NCBI GenBank assembly: GCA_945861565.1
Contig: CAMAUY010000029.1
Coordinates: forward strand, 1 to 49,715
From: Akkermansia muciniphila
GTDB taxonomy: Bacteria > Verrucomicrobiota > Verrucomicrobiia > Limisphaerales > UBA9464
Reading direction: 5' to 3'
DNA: 49,715 bases
The translations under genes and the position numbers were made by a program. This document shows positions 42,646-49,715 of the stretch, piece by piece. The notes below the pieces were generated by a model. It was not told the DNA's origin and searched no databases. It saw nothing but the letters and a program-made list of their open reading frames with translations. How positions within the stretch are numbered: position 1 is the first letter of the stretch; each line of letters begins with the position of its first letter.

Positions 42646-44688
42646 ATGTCAACAATCCGGGTTTGTTCGGAGTGTGGTTCGCCGATCTCCAAATCGTCGC
42701 GCGATGGGTTTTGTCCGCGATGCCTGATCGACCTGGCCTTGAAAACAGAAGGAAAAACTCAGGTCGTGCCGGCTCCACGGAACGCTGTTTCCGATCCGAC
42801 CGTCGGTGCCATGGGCAACTACGAGTTGATCGAACAAATCGGCCAGGGCGGAATGGGTGTGGTTTACAAGGCGCGCCAGCGAAACCTTAACCGATTCGTC
42901 GCGCTCAAACTGATGCGCTCCGGTTCGTGGGCCACGGAAGCCGAGATCAAGCGCTTCCGCAGCGAAACCACTGCGGCCGCCACGCTCCAGCACCCCAACG
43001 TCGTCGCCATCCACGAAGTCGGCGAGCACGAAGGCCGGCACTATTTCTCCATGGATTACATCGCCGGCCCGAGCCTCGCCGAAGTGATCAATCGCACACC
43101 CTTGCCGGCCGGGCGCTCCGCGCGTTACGTGAAAATAATTGCCGAAGCCATTCACCACGCGCATCAGCGCGGCATTTTGCATCGCGACCTCAAGCCGGCC
43201 AACGTCCTCGTCGACACCGACGACCAGCCGCGCGTGACCGACTTCGGCCTCGCGAAACACATCCAGGTGGACTCCGACCTGACGGTTTCCGGTGATGCCA
43301 TGGGCACGCCCAGTTACATGCCGCCTGAGCAAGCTGCCGGAAAACGCAGTGAAATAGGTCCGGCCAGTGACATTTATTCGCTCGGTGCAATTCTCTATGA
43401 CCTGCTCACGGGCCGCCCGCCCTTCCGCGCGGACACGCCGGTGGATACGCTGCGCCAGGTGCTCGACACCGAGCCGGCGCCGCCCCGTCTGATCAACCGT
43501 AAAGTCCCGCGTGATTTGGAAACGATCTGCCTGAAGTGTCTGGCCAAAGCGCCTGGTCAACGCTACCCGTCAGCGCAGGGACTGGCGGATGATTTGGGCC
43601 GTTTTCTCAAGCAGGAGCCCATCCATGCCCGGCCGGTTGGTTGGCTGGGCCGGGGCTGGCGCTGGTCGCGACGCAATCCGGTGGTCGCCGCGTTTTGCGG
43701 CGTCATGGCGTTGCTGCTGCTGATGGTGGCGTGGGCCGCGCTGTATCAGCGCGGGGTTGCACTCGATAACGCCAAAGAAGGGGCCTCTGTAACGGCTCGT
43801 CTGGTTGAGGTCGAGTTGCAGCCTCTCAGAGAGACTGTGAACGAGTTGGCTTCCAATAGGGAATTGGCGCAGCCCATCGTCCGCAAGGACTTGGACGCGC
43901 TGAAAACACTATTGCAGGCGACTCTCGACAAGCATCAGGCGAAGACGCCCCCGTGGTTGCGGCTCCAGAACTGGGTGATCATGACACCGGAGAGCACGCT
44001 GATCTTGCGTTGGCCGGACGCAGACCAGAGGAACATCAAGCAGCGCAAGGAGCGGGACTACTTCACAGGGGCGACCAATCTCGTAGGCAGAGGCGGCATT
44101 GGCTCGGTGTACCTATCAAAAGCCTACGAGAGCCTTGAGGATGATCTTTACAAATTCAGCGTCAGCGTGGCGGTTCGTGACTCGAACTCAAGTCTTGTCG
44201 GCGTCGTGGCTCTCATGGTCAGCCTGACAAGGTTTGCGGGTGAGGCGCTTGGCCCAAGGATCGCGGGGCGCGAGGTCGTTCTGGTCAGCGAATGGGACTC
44301 GTCTCGACCGGGGCAGCAATCGTCCTCCAAATCGCCCTCGAACAAACGCGAATTTCGGATTGTGTTTCATCCCACTTTCGGGACGAGCAACCAAGTAGCG
44401 TCAATCTCGCACCCTTATCTGGAGCGAATGACCAACTCACCCGCAGCCGACCCGCTGGGCGATCCCTTCTATCGCGACCCGATGGCCCGGCAACATCCCA
44501 AATTCGGCGGCTGGTGGCTGGCTGGTTTCGCCAGTGTGCCGGATACGAAGCTCACTGTGATCTATCAAACCCGAGATTGGGTGCTCAACGCCGTTGCCAT
44601 CGCTGGCGTGATCGTTGGCTTGGTCGGGTTGCTTTTTCTGGTCTCGTGGTTTGCGAGGCGCCACCGCCATGCACCGGTAGGGCCTTGA
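42646..44688 (+). CDS. Membrane Ser/Thr kinase with extracytoplasmic sensor domain
   Basis: The 680-residue product starts at ATG 42646 and opens with a four-Cys ribbon (CSECG...CPRC, 7-26). The kinase domain (about 59-320) has GQGGMGVVY, VALK Lys88, HRDLKPAN (Asp181) and DFG (199-201). A transmembrane helix lies at about 345-367. Then comes a 280-residue extracytoplasmic domain with helical start and features of a Cache sensor (STLILRWPDAD, YFTGATNLVGR), and a second helix near the C-terminus (VAIAGVIVGLVGLLFLVSWF). All kinase residues are present. It probably senses a small ligand outside and signals to the ECF sigma factor encoded 67 bp upstream. Confidence 0.9.
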   Translation: MSTIRVCSECGSPISKSSRDGFCPRCLIDLALKTEGKTQVVPAPRNAVSDPTVGAMGNYELIEQIGQGGMGVVYKARQRNLNRFVALKLMRSGSWATEAEIKRFRSETTAAATLQHPNVVAIHEVGEHEGRHYFSMDYIAGPSLAEVINRTPLPAGRSARYVKIIAEAIHHAHQRGILHRDLKPANVLVDTDDQPRVTDFGLAKHIQVDSDLTVSGDAMGTPSYMPPEQAAGKRSEIGPASDIYSLGAILYDLLTGRPPFRADTPVDTLRQVLDTEPAPPRLINRKVPRDLETICLKCLAKAPGQRYPSAQGLADDLGRFLKQEPIHARPVGWLGRGWRWSRRNPVVAAFCGVMALLLLMVAWAALYQRGVALDNAKEGASVTARLVEVELQPLRETVNELASNRELAQPIVRKDLDALKTLLQATLDKHQAKTPPWLRLQNWVIMTPESTLILRWPDADQRNIKQRKERDYFTGATNLVGRGGIGSVYLSKAYESLEDDLYKFSVSVAVRDSNSSLVGVVALMVSLTRFAGEALGPRIAGREVVLVSEWDSSRPGQQSSSKSPSNKREFRIVFHPTFGTSNQVASISHPYLERMTNSPAADPLGDPFYRDPMARQHPKFGGWWLAGFASVPDTKLTVIYQTRDWVLNAVAIAGVIVGLVGLLFLVSWFARRHRHAPVGP

Positions 44689-44894
44689 GCATGCCCCTAG
44701 AACGCTGCGGTCGCTTCGCGAGGCGGTGCCGCAGCATCCCCGACACAGCCCCATCCCGTCCGAGCCTTCCACCGCGGTCCAGTCGATTTGAGTTCGTACC
44801 CGCCCTGCGAATCCTTAGACCAATCAGGGCGTACTCTGTTTTCCTGTTACCTTCCAGCGGATTTCCGGTTGCAGGGGGTGAAAGGCAAATCCGG

Positions 44895-45434
44895 ATGCGT
44901 ATGAATACAATTACCACACATCAGACACTCGATATCGAAGGGGAAAAGAAGTCCCCCGGGCAGATCCAGTCCAAAGTAGTTTGTGCTCTAGCGGTCGGAG
45001 GCGTTGGGATTCTCCTGATGCAGTATGCCAGGGCATCATGGAACGAGAACAACGATGTTGCCGCATGGAGTGCGACCCTGGGCTTTCTCCTTCTCGTCTC
45101 CGCTCCCTTCGTGCTGGCGTACAAGCACATTTATTTGGATTTCGCCGCGCGACAGATCGTGACCGAGGCGCCCTATGCCTGGTTCTGCACATCGAAGAAG
45201 TTCCGTCCTTTGACAGACTTTAGCAGAATCGTGGTTCGGCACCTCTGCATTCCCGGTGGCGAAGGTCCAGACACCTACACGGGCAGCGTGGGTCTGAAGC
45301 CTGTAGATGGGAAAGCCGTGCTCTGGGTGAAGAACTTCCCTGCAACTGAGGATGAATTTCCTCGTGAGGCCCAGGAGTTTGCTCGATCGCTGGAAATTTG
45401 GACGGGATTGCCGCGCGTGCCAGGTAATGTTTGA
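44895..45434 (+). CDS. Small membrane protein of unknown function
   Basis: The 179-residue product from ATG 44895 (ATG 44901 also possible) has two hydrophobic segments: VVCALAVGGVGILLM and AWSATLGFLLLVSAPFVLAY. The rest (YLDFAARQIVTEAPYAWF, KPVDGKAVLWVKNFPATEDE) is beta-rich. It resembles small bacterial proteins with two helices and a PH-like soluble part, but no family is recognised. The frame is open upstream into the kinase gene; the shorter start is preferred. The gap to the kinase gene (206 bp) and to dctA (143 bp) contains no other gene. Confidence 0.65.
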   Translation: MRMNTITTHQTLDIEGEKKSPGQIQSKVVCALAVGGVGILLMQYARASWNENNDVAAWSATLGFLLLVSAPFVLAYKHIYLDFAARQIVTEAPYAWFCTSKKFRPLTDFSRIVVRHLCIPGGEGPDTYTGSVGLKPVDGKAVLWVKNFPATEDEFPREAQEFARSLEIWTGLPRVPGNV

Positions 45435-45577
45435 CCCGATGGAGAATATGAACACCGCTACGAAACCACTTTCGGCGCATGAACAACTTCTTCCAACTCC
45501 TCGGAGCAGCTTTGAAAGTCCGCGAATCGTCGTGGCAGCCCAGGTAACAAGACTCAACTAACTTACGACACCAATCC

Positions 45578-46900
45578 ATGGCCACTCCCCAAATGCTCAA
45601 GCCCTGGTATCGCATCCTCTACCTTCAGGTGCTCGTCGCGGTCGCCCTCGGGATTACGGTCGGATATTTCTTTCCCGATTTCGGCAAGTCGCTCAAGCCG
45701 CTCGGGGACGGGTTCATCAAGCTCGTGAAGATGATGATCGCGCCGATCATCTTCTGCACCGTGGTCCACGGCATCGCCTCGATGGGCGATCTGAAAAGGC
45801 TCGGACGCATCGGGATCAAGGCACTGGTTTATTTTGAAGTCGTCTCCACTGTCGCGCTGATCATCGGACTGGTGGTGGTGAACGTGCTCAAGCCGGGCGT
45901 CGGCATCACGCCGGCGGGCGAGACCTATCACGTCGAAGCGAAGCCCGCGGACACCAGCCATGGCTTCAGCGAGAAGGCGCACTCGCTCAGCACCACTGAT
46001 TTCATCCTCAACATCATTCCCAACACCTTTCTCGGCGCGTTCGTCTCGGGCGAACTGCTGCAGGTGCTGCTCGTCGCGGTGCTCGTCGCGTTCGCGATCG
46101 CTTTCATGGGTGAGCGCGGGAAACCGCTGCTGCACGTGATCGAATATGGCTCGCAGGTTTTCTTCGGGGTGATGCACATACTCGTGCAGGTGGCGCCGAT
46201 TGGCGCGTTCGGCGCCATGGGTTACACGGTCGGCGCGCACGGCATCGGAACCCTCAACAAGCTGCTCGCGCTCATGGCGGGGTTTTACATCACGGCGGGA
46301 TTGTTCGTCGTCGTCGTGCTCGGCGCCATCGCCTGGTATTCCGGCTTCTCGATCTTCCGCCTCCTCAACCACATCAAGGACGAACTGCTGCTGGTGCTCG
46401 GCACCAGTTCCTCGGAGACCGCGCTCCCCGGGCTCATCGAGAAAATGCAGCGCCTCGGCTGCGCCAAATCCACCGTCGGCCTCGTGGTGCCGACCGGCTA
46501 CAGCTTCAATCTCGACGGGACGAACATCTACATGGCGATGGCCGCGGTCTTTCTCGCGCAGGCGACCAACACGCCGTTAACCGTCGGAGCGCAGGTCTAT
46601 CTCCTGCTGATCGCCATGATCACCTCGAAGGGTTCGAGCGGCGTCACCGGCGCGGGCTTCGTGACGCTCGCGGCAACACTGGTCGCCGTGCCCGGCATCC
46701 CTGTCGAATCGCTGGCGTTGCTCGTGGGCATCGACCGCTTCATGAGTGAATGCCGCGCGCTCACCAACTTCATCGGCAACAGCGTCGCCACCGTTGTCAT
46801 CAGCCGCTGGGAAAACGAGGTCACCCCCGCGGCACTTCAAGCCAATTTGCGGAATCCACTCACGCCGGCCGCACCTGGCGCCATGGCGACTTATCGATAG
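45578..46900 (+). CDS. dctA: C4-dicarboxylate/cation symporter, DctA-like
   Basis: DctA-type carriers import succinate, fumarate, malate and sometimes aspartate or orotate with protons or Na. The 440-residue protein has about eight membrane helices and the glutamate-transporter-family blocks GTSSSETALP (re-entrant loop 1), GYSFNLDGT, SKGSSGVTGAGF (re-entrant loop 2) and DRFMSECRALTNFIGN, with the substrate-binding Arg. ATG 45578 matches the family start (MATPQMLKPWYRILYLQVLV). Length is normal. It appears to be a single-gene unit; no dctBD two-component genes are near. Confidence 0.92.
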   Translation: MATPQMLKPWYRILYLQVLVAVALGITVGYFFPDFGKSLKPLGDGFIKLVKMMIAPIIFCTVVHGIASMGDLKRLGRIGIKALVYFEVVSTVALIIGLVVVNVLKPGVGITPAGETYHVEAKPADTSHGFSEKAHSLSTTDFILNIIPNTFLGAFVSGELLQVLLVAVLVAFAIAFMGERGKPLLHVIEYGSQVFFGVMHILVQVAPIGAFGAMGYTVGAHGIGTLNKLLALMAGFYITAGLFVVVVLGAIAWYSGFSIFRLLNHIKDELLLVLGTSSSETALPGLIEKMQRLGCAKSTVGLVVPTGYSFNLDGTNIYMAMAAVFLAQATNTPLTVGAQVYLLLIAMITSKGSSGVTGAGFVTLAATLVAVPGIPVESLALLVGIDRFMSECRALTNFIGNSVATVVISRWENEVTPAALQANLRNPLTPAAPGAMATYR

Positions 46901-46998
46901 CCGGGAAGGTGGAGAAAGGGGTTAGTTCTTGGTTTTGTTCACTTTGGCTGCCCTAAACGCATTTGGGCCAGGCTGACGAGTTGCCAATACCAAGAACG

Positions 46999-47024
46999 GA
47001 CCCCGTTTAGAACTGACCCCGTTT
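46999..47024 (+). repeat. Direct repeat of GACCCCGTTT
   Basis: GACCCCGTTT occurs at 46999-47008 and 47015-47024, separated by AGAACT. It lies between dctA and the ATPase gene. The word is similar to short motifs I have seen near Y1-type transposases, a memory that is not verified. No hairpin follows. Confidence 0.35.
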
Positions 47025-47073
47025 CGCTCCGCGATTAGATCGAATTCAGCGAGAGGTTTTAAAGCATTCAGCC

Positions 47074-49245
47074 CTACTGTTTTGACTTCGCGCGCTTCGG
47101 TTTGGTTTTGGGCGCAGAGGCTTCGGGACGGGCGGCGAGGCGGTCCAGCAGGGCGAGCACGATGGTCTGGCGCTCCGGGGCCAAGGCTTGGAGATGCTCG
47201 CGGTGATCGTGGGCCACGAAGGCGTCGCGCACGGTTTGGAAGGGCGTGGCATCCGGCAGGGAATCCACCAAGGCCAACGCCTCGGCGGGCTTGGTGAGTC
47301 GCGCCAGGCGGAGCAATCCGTCCACCGTGAAGTCAAAGACCTCATCGGCTTTGGGATGGGTGAGGCACCACGCGACGAGGGTGGGCAGCGCGGCACGCCA
47401 ATCGTCGGCGTGATCGCCGCAGATCTCGAGGAAACTGCGTCGGGCGAAACCGTAGTCCGGCTTGAGGGACAATCCGTTCAAGGCGCTGGCCCGCGCTTCC
47501 TCTCCGCGGCCATCCGAGCGGCTGAGAGCCTCCGCCAAGCCGCTCCACGGATACGCCCACTTCGGATCGAGCTCGATGGCCTTGCGGTAGGCGGCTTCCG
47601 CCTCGGCGGGGCGGCCAAGGTGAGCCTGGAGCACGTTGCCCAAGCCATTCCACGGATACGCATCCTTCGGATCGATCTCGATGGCCTTGCGGTAGGCGGC
47701 TTCTGCGATGGTCCAAGCCTCTTTCTCCTCCAGAAAATCGGTGAGTTGATACCACCAGCGCGCTTGGTTCGGCTTGAAGCCGAGCCTCTTCCTCAGCTCC
47801 TCTGGCATCGTCCTGCAGAAACCAATGATTCCGACTTCGGGCAAATCCGCCTGCGCCCGCGCGGCGTCGAACCATTCATCCAGCGATTCCCAAGCTGTGC
47901 TATCCCACCCTTCGCGCAACGTGGCGTGCATGAGCGCACGACGATCCTCGCTGGACTCCGCACGGGAGAGCGCGCTGTGCAGCACCGAGCGGGCGTCGAG
48001 CCGACCCTCGGGGCCGCACTCCGCCGCCGCGCGCGCAGCCTTGGCCAGCACGTCCGCCGAGGCCCGGTCGGGAAACACGATGCGGACGAGGGCCACGAAC
48101 CAATCGAGCCGGTTCCGCGCCGCGCGTCCGTGGCGCATCAGGTAGTGGATGTTGGAGAAGCGGTCGGCGAGCAGGTAGGTCTTGCGCTTGGGTCCCCCCG
48201 CCGCCTCGCGGAGGAAACCGGCTTTGACGAGCGAGCGAAGCTGGGCGCTGACCTGATTGCTGGGCAGCCGGGTGGCGGTGGCGAGCGAGGCGACCTCGAC
48301 CGGATCCCAGGCCAGCGCCACGGCGTCAAAGATGCGCTGCTGCTGCACCGGGAGCGCGTCCACGATGGCCTTGAAGTAGGGCGTGAACTCATCCATGAGC
48401 CGCTCTAGATCGGCACGGATGTCGCCGCGCAACCCTTCGGCGAGCAGGCGGTAGAAAGTTTTCACCAGCCGGGGATTGCCGCCGGTGAGCAGATGCAGGG
48501 CGCGCACGGTGCCCTGCCGTTCCTGCAAGGTCTTCTCGATCTTCTCGATGGAGTCGCCGCCCTGGTTCTTTGCCAGAGCGAGCAGGCAGGCTTCCGTTTC
48601 CTCAGCGGTCAACGGGCGAAGCTCGAAGCAGCGGAAGAAATCGTAGAACGGCTGGTCCATTGAGGTGATCTCGTCGAAATAGCGCGTGGCTCCACCGATC
48701 ACCATGACGCGCGAATCTTGCATGAGGAAGGCGCGCAGCCGGTGCAAGGGTTCGGCGTCGGAGATGGAACTGAACACGTCGTTGAGGTTGTCAATGAGGA
48801 GCAAGGCCCGGCGGCGGCTCTGGTCCACCAGTCGGAGGAACGTTTCGCGGGCGCGGTCTTCGATGTCCGCCGGGGCGTCGGCGAGAAGCTGGTCGGCCAG
48901 CGCGCCGGGAGACTGAGTGACGTGCTCCCATTGGCGGATGCACTCGAGCCAGAAATCCGCGAGGTCGCCGACGCGGCGGCTTTCCTCATCGAAGACCACG
49001 GGCTGCCAGTCGCAGGCGAGCATGGCGTCGCGGTTGACCCGATGGGCGATGGCCCAAAGCGTGGTGGTCTTGCCCATGCCGCGCGCGCCGATGAGCAGGC
49101 AGTGCTGCTGGGGCTGACCGGCTTTGTTCCCACGGATGACGCCGAGCAGCGTCTCCAGCATGGGCAGTCGGGCGGTGAACTGCGCGAGCAAGTCGTCCGG
49201 CTGAAGCAAAGCGGGATTGTAGAGGGCGAAAGGGGGTTGGGGCAT
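47074..49245 (-). CDS. P-loop ATPase with wHTH and TPR repeats
   Basis: The 723-residue product from ATG 49245 (MPQPPFALYNPALLQ) is an ORC/STAND-like P-loop NTPase: Walker A GARGMGKT (53-60), Walker B ALLLIDN (147-153), sensor-like VMVIGGATRYF, and GGNPRLVKTF (256-265). A winged-helix region follows (about 301-350, QQQRIFDAVALAWDPVEVAS), then a long helical arm and TPRs near 540-620. Two TPR units are nearly identical in DNA over 63 bases with a 105-bp period (47539-47601 and 47644-47706), a sign of recent duplication. The C-terminal tail is Lys-rich. It follows a small gene by 4 bp. Function is unknown; a regulatory or conflict-type NTPase is the inference. Confidence 0.85.
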   Translation of the reverse strand: MPQPPFALYNPALLQPDDLLAQFTARLPMLETLLGVIRGNKAGQPQQHCLLIGARGMGKTTTLWAIAHRVNRDAMLACDWQPVVFDEESRRVGDLADFWLECIRQWEHVTQSPGALADQLLADAPADIEDRARETFLRLVDQSRRRALLLIDNLNDVFSSISDAEPLHRLRAFLMQDSRVMVIGGATRYFDEITSMDQPFYDFFRCFELRPLTAEETEACLLALAKNQGGDSIEKIEKTLQERQGTVRALHLLTGGNPRLVKTFYRLLAEGLRGDIRADLERLMDEFTPYFKAIVDALPVQQQRIFDAVALAWDPVEVASLATATRLPSNQVSAQLRSLVKAGFLREAAGGPKRKTYLLADRFSNIHYLMRHGRAARNRLDWFVALVRIVFPDRASADVLAKAARAAAECGPEGRLDARSVLHSALSRAESSEDRRALMHATLREGWDSTAWESLDEWFDAARAQADLPEVGIIGFCRTMPEELRKRLGFKPNQARWWYQLTDFLEEKEAWTIAEAAYRKAIEIDPKDAYPWNGLGNVLQAHLGRPAEAEAAYRKAIELDPKWAYPWSGLAEALSRSDGRGEEARASALNGLSLKPDYGFARRSFLEICGDHADDWRAALPTLVAWCLTHPKADEVFDFTVDGLLRLARLTKPAEALALVDSLPDATPFQTVRDAFVAHDHREHLQALAPERQTIVLALLDRLAARPEASAPKTKPKRAKSKQ

Positions 49246-49249
49246 GGGG

Positions 49250-49540
49250 TCAGGCGGTTTTGCGGAGCCAGAAATCCCGGAGAATGTTCGAGCCAAAGCG
49301 AGTGCGGCGCAGGCTGGTTCTCTCTTGGAGCAGATAGCCATCGTGCTTGAGCGTATCGAGCACATGGTCGAGTTCCTCGATCCCGGAGGCGGTCTGGCTC
49401 AACACGGGGTCCATCTTCTGGTGGAGAAGATCAAAATCCTCCCGGCCCAGCCCTTCTGCGGAGCGGCAGACGGCTTTCAGAATTTCACGGGCCAGCTTGC
49501 GTTCGGTTTCCGTAAAGGCGTCCTTCAACCGGTCGAACAT
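49250..49540 (-). CDS. Small helical protein paired with the TPR ATPase
   Basis: The 96-residue product begins MFDRLKDAFTETERKLAREI and ends NILRDFWLRKTA. It is predicted all-helical with a short beta wing: EELDHVLDTLKHDGYLLQE resembles a winged-helix recognition part. No catalytic motif is visible. The stop codon lies 4 bp before the ATPase start, so the two are cotranscribed and may form a complex. The tail FGSNILRDFW recalls sequence at the C-terminus of some P-loop ATPases, which might mean a split domain. Its promoter should be within 49541-49715, where nothing else is seen. Confidence 0.75.
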   Translation of the reverse strand: MFDRLKDAFTETERKLAREILKAVCRSAEGLGREDFDLLHQKMDPVLSQTASGIEELDHVLDTLKHDGYLLQERTSLRRTRFGSNILRDFWLRKTA

Positions 49541-49715
49541 GCCGTCGCAATACTGGTTGCGGCTGCCGTTTGCGGAGGCCGGGACCTAAACCGTGCAAAA
49601 CGACCGGTCTGAAAACCGCACAGTTTTCTTGATGGATTTTCTTCAAACACTTCAACAGATCTCTTCTTCCTTCTTCCTGGATCTTCTTTGCCTGACCCGG
49701 CGGCTTTGAGCGCTA

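Noticed and set aside
1..49715. Search for CRISPR arrays, rRNA, tRNA and phage genes
   Set aside because: No regularly spaced repeats, no rRNA-like blocks, no tRNA cloverleaf and no phage structural proteins were recognised by eye; a tRNAscan run would settle the tRNA question.

Overview
The window looks like a chromosomal segment of an aerobic, GC-rich member of the Verrucomicrobiota (PVC superphylum), most like the Limisphaerales/Pedosphaera side. This placement is an inference from protein families, not from a marker phylogeny. The signs are a PVC-type SGNH/dehydrogenase-like propeller protein, [18 protein letters not shown] pseudopilins, two Ser/Thr kinases with an N-terminal Cys4 ribbon (one with C-terminal WD40 repeats, one beside an ECF sigma gene), a verrucomicrobial-type Y1/RAYT transposase, and many short palindromic repeats between genes. 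I see no rRNA, tRNA or CRISPR array.

Layout. 1-1250: a cobalamin riboswitch with its own terminator precedes a truncated exported-protein gene; a small Lys/Ala-rich basic protein follows. 1256-6953: a WD40 Ser/Thr kinase is divergent from two translationally coupled paralogous membrane-anchored proteins of unknown function. 7280-11408 (minus): an outer-membrane barrel protein, class II aldolase and SerA. 11514-15280 (plus): a Tat-exported Gfo/Idh/MocA oxidoreductase, Ppx/GppA, YajQ and an SDR. 15286-18048 (minus): a secreted SGNH-propeller-HEAT protein. 18149-24087 (plus): XdhC, a single-chain xanthine dehydrogenase and a divergent P450. 24108-27073: serS, divergent from a compact N-degron cluster clpS-DUF2017-aat.

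27074-30340 is accessory ground: three inverted-repeat elements, HicBA, a gene remnant, a VapBC-type pair with a palindromic operator, and a 160-bp MITE-like element. 30341-34806: a histone-deacetylase-family hydrolase, a MidA-type methyltransferase overlapping recF tail to tail, and a DsrE/DsrF/DsrH-like sulfur-relay set. 34858-39710: MiaE, the RAYT transposase, pseudopilin relics head to head, a radical SAM protein, an intact pseudopilin, and a second MITE copy. 39711-46900: a SorAB-type sulfite dehydrogenase, an ECF sigma factor with a sensor Ser/Thr kinase, a small membrane protein and DctA. 47074-49540: a two-gene unit encoding a small helical protein and a P-loop ATPase-wHTH-TPR protein.

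Genes likely to work together: riboswitch with exported protein; kinase with the tandem paralogs; XdhC with XDH; ClpS and Aat (substrate recognition and tagging for Clp proteolysis); DsrEFH-like genes and MiaE (possibly both tRNA modification); SorA with SorB; ECF sigma with sensor kinase; small protein with ATPase. The best candidates for something undescribed are the ATPase/TPR pair at the right end, the kinase/tandem-paralog module, the hairpin repeats that may be substrates of the RAYT transposase, and the B12-riboswitch-controlled exported protein.
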